Source of the DNA: Chitinophaga caeni
Lineage (GTDB): Bacteria; Bacteroidota; Bacteroidia; Chitinophagales; Chitinophagaceae
Direction of reading: 5' to 3'
DNA length: 64,000 nucleotides
NCBI RefSeq assembly: GCF_002557795.1
Contig: NZ_CP023777.1
Location: forward strand, 2,861,001 to 2,925,000
Under the pieces are notes generated by a model, which did no database searches, was not told where the DNA came from, and saw only the letters and a program-made list of their open reading frames with translations. Shown piece after piece: positions 54,001-64,000 of this stretch. Position numbers and translations under genes: made by a program. Each line of letters begins with the position of its first letter. Within the stretch, counting starts at the first letter, position 1.

Positions 54001-56448
54001 ATGAAATCGTTTATTAAAATATTGACAATCATAGGATTAGTCAGTTTTGCTATGAAAACAAAGGCTCAAGTAGCCCCCAAAATCACAGGTACCGTTATCC
54101 GTACCGACAAAAGTCCGGTTGAATTTGCGACCGTTATCTTGTTAAATGCTAAAGACTCCAGCCTTGTAAAAGGAGCAATTGCTACCATTGAAGGGAAATA
54201 CGAATTTGATAAGGTAGCTCCCGGCAAATACTTGGTAGCGGGTTACCATGCAGGGATGCCAAAAGTTTTTGGCTTGCCATTTCAATGGACTGCGCAGAAA
54301 GGCTTGTCACTCGATGCAATCACCCTGGTTGAAAAAGCTCAACAATTGAATGCTGTTGAAGTCGTAGCCAAACGTCCTTTTATAGAACAACATGCCGATA
54401 AACTCGTGGTGAACGTTGAAAGCAGCATCGTTGGCCCCGGTGGTACCGCCATGGATGTTTTGGAAAAATCTCCGTCCATTTTGGTTGATAAAGACGACAA
54501 TATCAGTTTAAAAGGGAAATCAGGTGTAATCATCATGATCGACGGTAAGATTACGAATATGAGTTCGCAGGATCTCGCGCAATTGTTGAGGAGCATGCCC
54601 AGCTCAAATCTTGATCAGATTGAGCTCATCTCCAATCCTTCAGCAAAGTATGATGCAGCCGGTAATGCGGGTATTATCAACTTAAAGCTTAAGAAAAATA
54701 AAAATTACGGCGCCAACGGGAACATCAATCTTTCGGGTGGTATGGGCATATATCCGAAGGTGAATACCGGGATCAATTTAAATTATCGCAATAAAAATGT
54801 CAACCTGTACGGTTCATATAACTACTCCTTCCGCCAAAATTACCAGGATTTGCATATCGACCGTGCAGGTACAGAGGGTGATCATCCCATCCGCTTTGAT
54901 CAACGCACCAGGATGAGCAAAGTTTCGCGTTTCCAGAGCTTCAAGGCAGGTGCCGATTATTTTATCGGTAAAAATCATACGGTCGGCTTCATGGTGGATG
55001 GTTTTATCAGGAATTTGAATATTGATAACAAGGCCGTGTCGTATATCGGGGATAATGTTGTCGTGGATAGTGTTTTACGTACGATAGCATATAATAAACC
55101 AACGGGAGACAGGTTCAATTATAACCTGAACTACCGTGGGAAACTCGATACCCTCGGTCGCGAGATTAACGTGGATATCGATTATTCCAAGCATAGGGCA
55201 GACGTGACTTCACTATTTCATGCCGCCGTTTGGGATGGCAATGAAAAGGCCATCACGGGTGCAGATACCACCCGCTCCATGCAACCTTCCGATATCAGGC
55301 TGAAATCTGCAAAAATAGATTATGTACACCCCTTGAAGGACGGTAGCAAGTTTGAACTTGGAGTAAAATCCAGTTTCGTTACCTCCGATAATAATGCCGT
55401 GTTCGATAGCTTGAAGCAAAGTGATTGGAAGGTGGACCTTAATCGTACGAATCATTTTATTTATAAGGAGAACATCAACGCAGCCTATATCAATTACATC
55501 CGGCAAATCAAGAAGTGGGGAATCCAGGCCGGTCTTCGCGCGGAACAAACGAATATTGAAACTTCCTCTTACGCCGTTAAAAACACATTTGCGGATACAT
55601 CCTATATAAACCTGTTCCCAAGCTTAGCCGTGAGCTGGAATGCCAACGAGAATAACCAGTTAGCAGTTTCTTATAGCAGGCGTTTGAGAAGGCCGAACTA
55701 CGATCAATTAAACCCGTTTGAGTTTTATTTGGATCGTTATACCAAGGAAGCCGGCAACCCTTACCTGAAGCCGCAATATTCCAATAATTTCGAGTTAACA
55801 CACACCTTCAGGAAGTTTCTAACCTCGTCTATCGGTTACGCACATACGAATAATACCATTATGCGGATCGTTGAACCGGATATTGACCCGGCTACCGGCG
55901 ATACAACCTTTGTACGCTACAAGGTAATGAACGTAGATAACCGTGACAATTTTAGTTTGAACATATCGGCACAGGTGCCTTTCACGAAATGGTGGAGCGC
56001 CTTTGTAACGACCTCATTATATTATAATCATTACAAGACATTTGTAGGAAAGCAATTAGTAGATCGCGGATCGGCCGGCTTTTACGGGCAGATTCAAAAC
56101 TCATTCGACCTGCCTAAGCATTTCTCCTTACAACTATCGTACAACTATATTTCCCCGCAGATTGCAGACGAAGGCTTGTTCAGGATGTCGGCAATGCATG
56201 GTGTTGACTTTGGTGTACGGAAGCAAGTCCTTGATAAGAAAGGAACATTGAGCCTGAATGTACAGGATGTATTCAACACGAGGAAATTTAGGGGCACTTA
56301 CGAGTTAGAGAACCAACACCTGGAGATCAATAACAAGTGGGAGAGCCGCGTTATTACCCTAAGTTTCTCTTACCGGTTTGGCAATATGAATGTGAAAGAG
56401 AGCCGCAAACGTAAAGGTGGGGCAGAAGAAGAGCAAAGCCGGTTATAA
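54001..56448 (+). CDS. Outer membrane beta-barrel receptor with carboxypeptidase-like domain (copy 2)
   Basis: 815 residues, start set at 54001 (MKSFIKILTIIGLVSFAMKTKAQ), the signal-bearing Met; both copies share a CCTTGTATGAAA start context. It matches copy 1 throughout: regulatory-like domain, plug (VEVVAKRPFIEQHADKLVVNV), the NISLKGKSGV and MIDGK blocks and the barrel ending in FSYRFGNMN. By eye more than half of positions are shared, with greatest divergence in loops of the barrel, as expected if they bind different ligands. No SusD or TonB gene is adjacent. Confidence 0.92.
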   Translation: MKSFIKILTIIGLVSFAMKTKAQVAPKITGTVIRTDKSPVEFATVILLNAKDSSLVKGAIATIEGKYEFDKVAPGKYLVAGYHAGMPKVFGLPFQWTAQKGLSLDAITLVEKAQQLNAVEVVAKRPFIEQHADKLVVNVESSIVGPGGTAMDVLEKSPSILVDKDDNISLKGKSGVIIMIDGKITNMSSQDLAQLLRSMPSSNLDQIELISNPSAKYDAAGNAGIINLKLKKNKNYGANGNINLSGGMGIYPKVNTGINLNYRNKNVNLYGSYNYSFRQNYQDLHIDRAGTEGDHPIRFDQRTRMSKVSRFQSFKAGADYFIGKNHTVGFMVDGFIRNLNIDNKAVSYIGDNVVVDSVLRTIAYNKPTGDRFNYNLNYRGKLDTLGREINVDIDYSKHRADVTSLFHAAVWDGNEKAITGADTTRSMQPSDIRLKSAKIDYVHPLKDGSKFELGVKSSFVTSDNNAVFDSLKQSDWKVDLNRTNHFIYKENINAAYINYIRQIKKWGIQAGLRAEQTNIETSSYAVKNTFADTSYINLFPSLAVSWNANENNQLAVSYSRRLRRPNYDQLNPFEFYLDRYTKEAGNPYLKPQYSNNFELTHTFRKFLTSSIGYAHTNNTIMRIVEPDIDPATGDTTFVRYKVMNVDNRDNFSLNISAQVPFTKWWSAFVTTSLYYNHYKTFVGKQLVDRGSAGFYGQIQNSFDLPKHFSLQLSYNYISPQIADEGLFRMSAMHGVDFGVRKQVLDKKGTLSLNVQDVFNTRKFRGTYELENQHLEINNKWESRVITLSFSYRFGNMNVKESRKRKGGAEEEQSRL

Positions 56449-56818
56449 AATTTTAGCTACCCATAAAACTGCATTTAACAGTTTTAGGTATATATAAGGA
56501 TGGATAATAAGCGTGATCTTTCTAGGTCGCGCTTTGTTTTTGGTGGGGAAATTGATTCTTTCAGTAGGGTTTTATTTATGAGAATTTTTTATTAGACTTG
56601 TAGGTAATTTAGTACTGTTAACCTGTATTCTTCCTGTTAGAATCAGTTTGAATTAAAAACCTATTACCAATGAAATATTAACACTATTCGTAACAAGCCT
56701 ATCCTTGTAATTGACAAACAAAACGGATAATCGATTTACCTAACTTATGCATCGGAGCTAAGCTTTGGTGTCATCTCTTCAGCAGATTAAAAATTCCCTA
56801 AAAGACATTCTTGAGACT
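56449..56818. other. Intergenic region between receptor copy 2 and the RHS/YD gene
   Basis: 370 bases, AT-rich. It carries the receptor terminator at 56509-56540. No exact promoter match found ahead of the RHS/YD gene. Confidence 0.5.
56509..56540 (+). terminator. Terminator of receptor copy 2
   Basis: Stem AAGCGTGA (56509-56516) and TCGCGCTT (56527-56534) with one G-U pair, 10-base loop, followed by a T-rich tract. Position and flanks match the terminator of copy 1. Confidence 0.75.
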
Positions 56819-59800
56819 ATGAGATATTATTTATTATTATCGGTAACCCTGTTAGCCATGTTAAGAATTCAGGCTCAAACCATCTCACCTGGTGAACAAT
56901 CATTAACACGGGTAATAAACGCTTCGCCTGATGCTGCAGCTATCGCAACTTATCAAACTTACCCTGTTGACTATAGTTCCGGAGCTCCTTCGATTGAAAT
57001 TCCCTTGTTTGAAGTACCTACCAAAGCCGGTGTTTTACCGTTTAAATTGAGCTACCATCCGGGCAGTTTAAAGCCTTCAAATGCCAACGGTATTGTAGGT
57101 TGGGGGTGGACTTTATCACCTAATCTTGGTATTACAAGATCGGTGAAGGGGGGAATAGATGGGGTAAATTCGGGATTCCCTGCAAATAATTTATTTGGTA
57201 GTACCGACTTGACTTACTTGCAATCTGCTTCTTCGAATACCTTAGATGAGCAGCCGGATGATTTTTTTTATTCATTATTATCGAAGAGCGGGCGTTTTAT
57301 TTATAATCATGAGGGTGAATTCATTACAATTCCTTTTGCTTCTATAAAAATTACACACTCTGAGTCTAATAGTTTTTCAATCACGGATGATGATGGGACT
57401 ATATATAAATATGGAAAATACTCTTCCGGAACTAGGTTAGCTACCGAATGGGCGGGTACTGTTTTGACAGCATGGAAAATCACGGAGATAATACCATTTG
57501 ATAAATCGGATACGATAACTTTCCACTACGAAAATAGTAGAACAGATGAGGTTCCTTACTATGACATTAAGTATAAGATTACTGAATACCCAGATGCTCA
57601 GCCCTTGGATAGAGCCTATGCTTACCCGGGGCATGTATATATGAGTTATTATTATGACGCAACTCCTAAATTGCAAGCACAGAAACCGACGGCAGCTACT
57701 CAAAACTATTATCAAGATTTTCCAGAGGGCTGTGACTTTACTCCACCGCTACTTAGTACTCAAGACTGGGTTATGCTTGTAAATGGTAGTGGTACTCCGC
57801 AAACACCTCGGTTGGAAGCAGCATGGTCAATTAATTATGGAGATGATAAGAATAATGCAGATGAGGTATTCCGTGTCAATTATACAGATTGTTTGCCTTT
57901 AAGCTATATTACGTTTAGAGGTGGGGTTGTGGCACTAGAATACGATGGTACCCAGCTAGTATCAGTAATGCTGTATAACAACCCAACAAATAACAGTTTT
58001 CAACTGGTAAAGAAGGCTACTTTATATCAGCATGAACTTAATCATTATCCAGATCAACCTATTGCTTATTATGATCAGAACTTTAATCGGTGGGGGTTAG
58101 ATTCTGTTAATGTTGACGGCCTCCTGTATAAAATGAATTATGATAAGCAAGGTAGTAAGGAGTCTATAGGTATTTATGGAGGTTTTAATACAGATTTTTG
58201 GGGGTTTTATAATGGACATTTAGTAAGCACTGTACCTAGGCTTTTACATCACATGAATTATTACACTTGGCATACCGCTTTATTAAACACAGATAGTAAT
58301 AGTCCTTCAGGTAATTCAAATACTACCCCTGCATGGTTGGCGATTGGGGATAGGCAAGAACCTGGAATTGATAATAATTTTAATTATCCAATTATCCCTG
58401 GGGTATTAAGTCGTGTTAATTATCCAACAGGGGGCTATGCAGAATTTACATGGGAGCATAACATGTATTTGGCTTCTTATAATTCAGTTCCTAACTATGG
58501 AGGCGGCATTAGAGTCAAACAGATTAAATATACAACCGGGGATGGAAGGGATTCGTTGATGCGGCTGTATAAATACGGGGTAAATGAAGATGGAACTGGT
58601 CGTACGAGGTATCAAAATTATGATGCCAATTTTAAATCGGAGCAAATTCAAATTATTCCGTACACCGATGGATCTGTAACTACCGAATTTCGTACCATTG
58701 TAACAACAGTTAATTCTAAGCCGACACTGGATATGTCATTTGCGGGGGGAGCTGCAATTATATATCCTGAAGTAGCTGAGTATTCGATTTCCTTACCTGA
58801 TAGTATATCAATAGGTAAAACAGTATATCGGTACAACATCAATTCAAAAAATGAAACATGGATTTATAATACACCGCTGCAAGCCGATGACCGAACAGAT
58901 TGGAAAGAAACTTCCTTAAGAGAAGTGGCTCAGTACCGCTATAAAGATGGAGAATACGACCTCTTTTCCCGTACTGCATATCAATATAAAGATATTTTTA
59001 CAGATACGGTTACCGCTGCGCAAACATATATGAAGTATTATCATACCTACAGTAATCTGGGACCTCTTGATAATGTTTACACTTATACTACTGACCCATT
59101 CCCGCGCATTCAATATGATATTTACTCAGGCGTTCACAAGCAAACGGCCGTATATGATACATTATTTAACCCGGACAACCCGGCAGAATTTATTGCCAAA
59201 AGGACTATTACCGGTTACGAGCCGACAAATTATTATAAAAGTTATGACTCGACGTTAACAAGTAAGAATGAGGTATTAAGTACCAATTATTATTATCCTT
59301 TCCAACAAGGTTCACTTACGGATTTACCAGCTGGGCAAGCTACCTTATTAAACTCATTGCAAACTATTAACCGTATAAATCAACCGGTGGAGATTCGACG
59401 CTACAAGGAAGGGGATTTATTGGAAACGGTTCAACGGCAATACAACAGTTATTCTGCATCCAGAATTTATCCATCGGCAATCCTCACGTCAATCAATAAT
59501 AACCCATTGGAGAAAAAGATCCAGATGAACCTTTACGATGATACCGGTAATATCCTGGAACAACGTAAAGCCGATGATATAACGGAAACTTATATATGGG
59601 GATACAAATCTTTATACCCTGTAGCTAAAGTTATTGGGAGTGATTATAATACAGTGCAGGGATTTATTGATCAGGATATGTTGAACAATGCTCACAATTA
59701 TACTGATGAGCAGATCAGGACAGAGTTAAACAAAATTCGAACCGGATTGGCTAATACGAATGCACAAGTATTTACTTATACTTATAAAGCTATGGTTGGG

Positions 59801-59953
59801 ATGACGAGTGAAACATCAGCTAGCGGTGTTACTACTTATTATGAATATGATAACAGGGGAAGACTTTGGTTAGTTAAAGATCAAAATGGTAAGATTATCA
59901 AGATGATTTGCTACAACTATGCCGGGGAGCCGCAAGATTGTAGTGGTATGTAA
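56819..59953 (+). CDS. RHS/YD-repeat-type exported protein
   Basis: A 1044-residue exported protein. The start at 56819 (MRYYLLLSVTLLAMLRIQAQ) is the signal-bearing ATG; upstream TTG/GTG starts are less likely. The protein is strand-rich with many Tyr and Asn residues, and its C-terminal third has RHS/YD-like units: MNLYDDTGNILEQRKADDITETYIWGYKSLYPVAKVIG and YYEYDNRGRLWLVKDQNGKIIK. It ends after GEPQDCSGM without a toxin-like domain. Members are large surface or secreted proteins; role unknown. An IS1182-type element begins 25 bases after its stop. Confidence 0.85.
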   Translation: MRYYLLLSVTLLAMLRIQAQTISPGEQSLTRVINASPDAAAIATYQTYPVDYSSGAPSIEIPLFEVPTKAGVLPFKLSYHPGSLKPSNANGIVGWGWTLSPNLGITRSVKGGIDGVNSGFPANNLFGSTDLTYLQSASSNTLDEQPDDFFYSLLSKSGRFIYNHEGEFITIPFASIKITHSESNSFSITDDDGTIYKYGKYSSGTRLATEWAGTVLTAWKITEIIPFDKSDTITFHYENSRTDEVPYYDIKYKITEYPDAQPLDRAYAYPGHVYMSYYYDATPKLQAQKPTAATQNYYQDFPEGCDFTPPLLSTQDWVMLVNGSGTPQTPRLEAAWSINYGDDKNNADEVFRVNYTDCLPLSYITFRGGVVALEYDGTQLVSVMLYNNPTNNSFQLVKKATLYQHELNHYPDQPIAYYDQNFNRWGLDSVNVDGLLYKMNYDKQGSKESIGIYGGFNTDFWGFYNGHLVSTVPRLLHHMNYYTWHTALLNTDSNSPSGNSNTTPAWLAIGDRQEPGIDNNFNYPIIPGVLSRVNYPTGGYAEFTWEHNMYLASYNSVPNYGGGIRVKQIKYTTGDGRDSLMRLYKYGVNEDGTGRTRYQNYDANFKSEQIQIIPYTDGSVTTEFRTIVTTVNSKPTLDMSFAGGAAIIYPEVAEYSISLPDSISIGKTVYRYNINSKNETWIYNTPLQADDRTDWKETSLREVAQYRYKDGEYDLFSRTAYQYKDIFTDTVTAAQTYMKYYHTYSNLGPLDNVYTYTTDPFPRIQYDIYSGVHKQTAVYDTLFNPDNPAEFIAKRTITGYEPTNYYKSYDSTLTSKNEVLSTNYYYPFQQGSLTDLPAGQATLLNSLQTINRINQPVEIRRYKEGDLLETVQRQYNSYSASRIYPSAILTSINNNPLEKKIQMNLYDDTGNILEQRKADDITETYIWGYKSLYPVAKVIGSDYNTVQGFIDQDMLNNAHNYTDEQIRTELNKIRTGLANTNAQVFTYTYKAMVGMTSETSASGVTTYYEYDNRGRLWLVKDQNGKIIKMICYNYAGEPQDCSGM

Positions 59954-59978
59954 TGAATTCTGATTTCGTGTATAAGTT

Positions 59979-61764
59979 AAAAGAGGCTGTATCATAAATA
60001 AATGATGCAGCCTCTTAATTTTTCAAATTAGCCCCATTTATCCACGTTCCAGGTGGAGAAGTATTTTGATTTTCTTGTATCCGCACCCAGAATGATTGCC
60101 TATTTTTAATGTATGGCAAGAGGAAAATCATTAATAGTGTCCTTTAAAAGTAATCACCAGCACCAGGGAATGCTTCTTCCCCCCGATCTAAGCGAGTTGG
60201 TTGGTCAAAACCACCCTGTACGAGTGGTCAGCGATGTTCTGGATAAAGTAGACATAGGGCAGTTAATTCAGCAGTATAAACCAGGCGGTGCAAGTAATTA
60301 TCATCCCCGAATGTTGCTGAAGGTGCTGGTTTTTGCATATATAAATAATATATATAGTAGCCGAAAGATAGAGGAAGCCCTCCATCAGAATATAAACTTT
60401 ATGTGGTTAAGCGGGATGAGTAAGCCCGATCACAATACAATTAACCGTTTCCGGGGCAAACGTCTTCAAAAATCTCTGCAACCCATCTTTACACAGGTAG
60501 TATTACTATTATGCGAAGAAGGTGTTTTGAGTTTGAAAGAGCTTTACACCGACGGCACTAAAATCGAAGCGAATGCAAACAGGTACACTTTTGTATGGGG
60601 CAACTCCATAAAAACCAATAAAGCAAAGATGCAGCAGCAGCTGAATGAATTATGGAAATACGCTCAAACTATTGCCGCCGCCGAATTAGACGATGACCAT
60701 GATCCTTCCGGCTTTGATAAAATTGATAGCGAAAAAATTGAGCAAACAATAGCCACAATAAATGCGGCACTGAAGGATAAACCAATCGACAAAAAAATAC
60801 GTCAGAAACTGGGCTATGCTAAGAAAAACTGGCCACCTGCATTGGAACGTTATGCTGAACAGGAAAGGATAATTGGCGATAATAGAAGCAGTTATAGCAA
60901 AACAGATGAAGCCGCCACCTTCATGCGGATGAAGGAAGATCATATGAAAAACGGCCAGTTAAAACCTGCTTATAACTTACAGATAAGTACTAATAACCAA
61001 TACATTGTTAATTACAGTCTTCATCAGAATACTACCGATACCAACACCCTTCAGCAACACTTAAATATATTTAGGGATCAGTATGGTAAGAATCCAGCCA
61101 ACATCACTGCTGACGCAGGCTACGGAAGCGAACAAAACTACGAGTGGCTTGAAAAAAAGCGGATTACCGCTTATGTAAAGTATAATCATTTTGACCGCGA
61201 TCAGCGTAGAAAAAACCGTGCTAAAAACCCATACCGGACAGACAAACTTACCTATAACCACGAAAAAGACAGCTATATATGCCCGTGTGGCAAAACGATG
61301 AAAAATATAGGTAGTTATGAACATGTTACCAAGGCGGGCTTTAAACAAACAATCACAAAATACAGGGCTGGGAACTGCAATGGATGCCCATTGCGCAGTG
61401 ATTGCCATGGACAAAAGGGTAATCGAATAATAGAGGTGAATCACAATCTAAATCGCCTGAAAAGACAAGCGGAAAAGAGATTGAAAACGAAGCGGGGCAT
61501 CCAAAAACGTAAGCAAAGATGCCATGACACTGAACCCGTTTTTGCCAATATCAAGCATAATCACCTATTTAAACGATTTATGATGCGTGGTCTGGATAAA
61601 GTGAGTATTGAGGCGGGATTATTAGCATTAGCACATAATCTGCGTAAGAGGACCGCTTAAAATGACAGGCGAAGCCTTTATTTTTTCAATTTTAACATCA
61701 AATTGATAGAAATATTATTATAAACATAAGAAGCTGCCTCAATATTTATGGGACAGCTTCTTTT
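59979..61764 (+). mobile_element. IS1182-family insertion sequence
   Basis: A 1786-base element. The left end AAAAGAGGCTGTATCATAAA (59979 on) and the reverse complement of the right end AAAAGAAGCTGTCCCATAAA (ending 61764) match at 17 of 20 bases and continue to be similar for 38 bases. Each end is itself a hairpin (GAGGCTG/CAGCCTC and GAAGCTG/CAGCTTC). One transposase gene of 515 codons fills the centre. No target duplication is obvious in the flanks. Confidence 0.85.
60113..61660 (+). CDS. IS1182-family transposase
   Basis: A 515-residue DDE transposase, intact. N-terminal DNA-binding part (SELVGQNHPVRVVSDVLDKV, then PRMLLKVLVFAYINNIYSSRKIEEAL), followed by the DDE residues: Asp in ELYTDGTKIEANANRYTF, Asp in ITADAGYGSEQNYEWLEKK, and Glu in VSIEAGLLALAHNLRK near the C-terminus. 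A CxC..CxxC zinc-like group (YICPCGKTM, CNGCPLRSDC) lies between the second and third acidic residues. No frameshift or stop, so the element may be active. Confidence 0.95.
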   Translation: MARGKSLIVSFKSNHQHQGMLLPPDLSELVGQNHPVRVVSDVLDKVDIGQLIQQYKPGGASNYHPRMLLKVLVFAYINNIYSSRKIEEALHQNINFMWLSGMSKPDHNTINRFRGKRLQKSLQPIFTQVVLLLCEEGVLSLKELYTDGTKIEANANRYTFVWGNSIKTNKAKMQQQLNELWKYAQTIAAAELDDDHDPSGFDKIDSEKIEQTIATINAALKDKPIDKKIRQKLGYAKKNWPPALERYAEQERIIGDNRSSYSKTDEAATFMRMKEDHMKNGQLKPAYNLQISTNNQYIVNYSLHQNTTDTNTLQQHLNIFRDQYGKNPANITADAGYGSEQNYEWLEKKRITAYVKYNHFDRDQRRKNRAKNPYRTDKLTYNHEKDSYICPCGKTMKNIGSYEHVTKAGFKQTITKYRAGNCNGCPLRSDCHGQKGNRIIEVNHNLNRLKRQAEKRLKTKRGIQKRKQRCHDTEPVFANIKHNHLFKRFMMRGLDKVSIEAGLLALAHNLRKRTA

Positions 61765-61786
61765 GAATTTATTCAGATCTATGCTC

Positions 61787-64000
61787 TTACTTAGCAAATT
61801 GCGCCCTGATCACATTCAAAGCACCACCGGATTTAAACCATTCGATTTGTTGCTCATTATAAGTATGGTTCGCAACTATTTCTGAGCTGGAACCGTCTTT
61901 ATGATGTGCAACAACAGTCAAAGGTTGTCCAGGTGTAAAGCTGGTCAAGCCATTGATGTCAAATGTATCATCTTCTTGGATCAGGTCATAGTCTTCCTTG
62001 TTAGCGAATGTCAATGCCAACATACCTTGTTTCTTCAGGTTCGTTTCGTGGATACGGGCAAATGATTTCACCAGGATCGCGCGAACACCTAAATGACGGG
62101 GTTCCATGGCAGCGTGCTCACGGGAAGAACCTTCTCCGTAGTTTTCATCACCCACTACAACAGAACCGATATTGGCAGCTTTGTAGGCGCGGGCTGTAGC
62201 CGGTACAGGACCGTATTCACCCGTCAATTGATTTTTAACGCTGTCTGTTTTATCGTTGTAAGCATTCACGGCGCCGATCAACATGTTATTAGAGATGTTG
62301 TCTAAGTGACCGCGGTATTTCAACCAGGGACCAGCCATAGAGATGTGGTCAGTGGTACATTTACCTTTGGCTTTAATCAACAATTTCAACCCTTTTAGGT
62401 CAGTACCTTCCCAAGCTTTAAATGGAGCTAATAACTGTAAACGGTCGCTGGTAGGAGATACTACAACTTCAACATTGCTACCGTCCGCTGCCGGAGCTTG
62501 GTAACCGGGATCATCCACTGCGAAACCGTTCGGAGGTAATTCAAATCCTTTAGGTTCATCCAGTTTAACATCTTTACCTTCTTCGTTTTTCAAGGTGTCT
62601 TTCAAAGGATTGAAAGTTAAATCACCCGCGATAGCCAAAGCGGTAACGATTTCCGGGGAAGCTACGAAAGCGTGGGTCGAAGCTAAACCGTCGTTACGTT
62701 TTGCGAAGTTACGGTTGAAAGATGTGATGATGGAGTTTTTACGGGTAGGATCGTCAATATGACGTGCCCATTGACCGATACAAGGTCCGCAGGCATTGGC
62801 TAATACGATACCGCCTATTTTATCAAAAGTCTTTAATAAACCATCCCTTTCAATGGTAAAGCGAACTTGCTCGGAACCCGGGGTGATGGTAAATTCAGAT
62901 TTTACTTTCAGATTTTTAGCAACCGCTTGTTCAGCTAAGGAAGCGGAGCGGGAAATATCTTCGTAAGAAGAGTTCGTACAAGAACCGATCAAGGCTACTT
63001 CCAATTTCTCCGGCCAGTTGTTTTCTTTAACGGCTTGAGCAAATTTAGAGATCGGCCATGCTAAATCCGGGGTGAAAGGACCATTTACATATGGCTCTAA
63101 TTCATCCAGGTTGATTTCGATAACTTGATCGTAGTATTTAGAAGGATCTGCATACACTTCTGTATCGGGACGTAAATGATCTTTTACGCCATCAGCTAGC
63201 GTTGCAACTTCTTCGCGGGCAGTGATTTTCAGGTAGTCAGACATCTTTTGATCGTATGCGAATACGGAGCAAGTAGCACCGATTTCAGCACCCATGTTAC
63301 AGATGGTTCCTTTACCGGTAGCGCTCAGGCTATCGGCGCCTTCACCGAAATATTCAACGATGCAACCGGTACCACCTTTTACGGTCAGGATACCAGCTAC
63401 TTTCAAGATTACATCTTTGGCAGAAACCCAACCGCTCAATTTACCGGTCAGTTTCACACCGATTAGTTTTGGCATTTTCAGCTCCCATGGTAAACCGGCC
63501 ATCACGTCTACCGCGTCAGCACCACCAACGCCGATTGCCAACATACCCATACCGCCGGCATTAGGGGTGTGGGAATCAGTACCGATCATCATACCGCCTG
63601 GAAAAGCGTAGTTTTCGATCACTACTTGGTGGATAATACCAGCGCCCGGTTTCCAGAAACCGATGCCGTATTTATTTGAGATGGAAGATAAAAAGTCGTA
63701 AACTTCTTTATTGGTATCTATTGCAACCGCTAAATCTTGTTCAGCACCTACTTTCGCTTGAATGAGGTGATCGCAATGCACCGTAGATGGAACCGCTACT
63801 TGATCACGACCGCAAGTCATGAATTGTAAAAGCGCCATTTGCGCCGTAGCATCTTGCATCGCTACGCGATCCGGGGCAAACTCCACATAAGATTTACCTC
63901 TTTCATAAGCAGCAGTGGTTGGTGCATATAAGTGTGCATACAAAATCTTTTCTGACAGTGTCAGCGGACGACCTAACATTTTACGGGTAGCTTCCACTTT
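61787..64000 (-). CDS. Aconitate hydratase, N-terminus beyond window
   Basis: TCA-cycle enzyme interconverting citrate and isocitrate with a [4Fe-4S] cluster. The frame is open to the right edge of the window (738 codons); the first visible codons ([25 protein letters not shown]) lie about 18 residues inside the family start, so only a short N-terminal piece is missing. Cluster ligands are in [10 protein letters not shown] and [18 protein letters not shown] substrate block appears as [17 protein letters not shown]. It is the mitochondrial-type aconitase common in Bacteroidota, about 755 residues in full. Convergent with the IS element. Confidence 0.96.
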   Translation of the reverse strand, partial: KVEATRKMLGRPLTLSEKILYAHLYAPTTAAYERGKSYVEFAPDRVAMQDATAQMALLQFMTCGRDQVAVPSTVHCDHLIQAKVGAEQDLAVAIDTNKEVYDFLSSISNKYGIGFWKPGAGIIHQVVIENYAFPGGMMIGTDSHTPNAGGMGMLAIGVGGADAVDVMAGLPWELKMPKLIGVKLTGKLSGWVSAKDVILKVAGILTVKGGTGCIVEYFGEGADSLSATGKGTICNMGAEIGATCSVFAYDQKMSDYLKITAREEVATLADGVKDHLRPDTEVYADPSKYYDQVIEINLDELEPYVNGPFTPDLAWPISKFAQAVKENNWPEKLEVALIGSCTNSSYEDISRSASLAEQAVAKNLKVKSEFTITPGSEQVRFTIERDGLLKTFDKIGGIVLANACGPCIGQWARHIDDPTRKNSIITSFNRNFAKRNDGLASTHAFVASPEIVTALAIAGDLTFNPLKDTLKNEEGKDVKLDEPKGFELPPNGFAVDDPGYQAPAADGSNVEVVVSPTSDRLQLLAPFKAWEGTDLKGLKLLIKAKGKCTTDHISMAGPWLKYRGHLDNISNNMLIGAVNAYNDKTDSVKNQLTGEYGPVPATARAYKAANIGSVVVGDENYGEGSSREHAAMEPRHLGVRAILVKSFARIHETNLKKQGMLALTFANKEDYDLIQEDDTFDINGLTSFTPGQPLTVVAHHKDGSSSEIVANHTYNEQQIEWFKSGGALNVIRAQFAK

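Noticed and set aside
51217..56448. SusC/SusD-type polysaccharide utilisation locus
   Set aside because: The receptors are about 815 residues, lack a SusD gene, and have no glycoside hydrolases nearby; the sulfatase has its own terminator.
56819..59953. Polymorphic RHS toxin
   Set aside because: The C-terminus ends directly after a YD-like unit, with no toxin-type domain and no small immunity gene before the IS element.

Overview
The window is chromosomal DNA from a member of the Bacteroidota, most likely a Chitinophaga-like organism of the Chitinophagaceae (an inference from gene families, not a species identification). Supporting signs are promoters of the Bacteroidota form (TTTG, 18-21 bases, TAnnTTTG), a 285-residue primary sigma factor, a 309-residue NusB, a single-chain SecDF, DUF3822 next to rsmD and coaD, plug-and-barrel outer membrane proteins and many lipoproteins.

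Layout. 1-5740 (minus): a PIF1/RecD-like helicase cut by the left edge, a small membrane-anchored protein, serine ammonia-lyase and two FKBP-type lipoproteins. 5888-7866 (minus): groES-groEL. 8169-11492 (plus): nusB, a DUF1573 lipoprotein, yajC, coaE and an exported protein. 11534-14963 (minus): a PLP aminotransferase, a DUF4397 lipoprotein and a class-A beta-lactamase-fold lipoprotein. 15105-18266: secDF. 18588-24974: a MacB/FtsX-type permease, an IscA-type Fe-S protein, a large exported protein combining an HExxH protease-like domain with a propeller and a beta-barrel, and a small exported protein. 25612-29364 (minus): valS and threonine aldolase. 29692-33104 (plus): rpoD, trxB, folB and a TPR protein, meeting a MATE transporter head-on with no gap. 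34583-36982: DUF3822, rsmD, coaD and a hotdog thioesterase. 37041-41744: Nudix, pyrE, an exported metal-binding-type protein, a LEA-2 lipoprotein, a PD40 propeller protein and WbqC. 42061-43455: arginine decarboxylase. 43500-44450: repeat-rich DNA with a MITE-like element and an overlooked 56-codon lipoprotein frame. 44700-50790: NTF2-like protein, six-helix membrane protein, Hsp20, bacilliredoxin, lgt, hemerythrin and sulfatase. 51217-59953: two tandem outer membrane receptors and an RHS/YD-type surface protein. 59979-61764: an IS1182-family insertion sequence. 61787-64000 (minus): aconitase cut by the right edge.

Most of the window is core housekeeping (protein folding, secretion, lipoprotein maturation, CoA, pyrimidine and folate synthesis, TCA cycle) in short operons, with envelope and accessory genes between. 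I found no CRISPR array, phage, rRNA or convincing tRNA. The observations I find most worth testing are the protease-propeller-barrel fusion at 21673-24486; the dispersed repeat family with a 26-bp inverted-repeat-bounded copy at 43743-43931; the RsmD whose catalytic DPPY reads GPPY; two promoters that predict leaderless mRNAs (pyrE and the helicase); the unannotated lipoprotein at 44256-44426; and the receptor pair duplicated together with its terminator.
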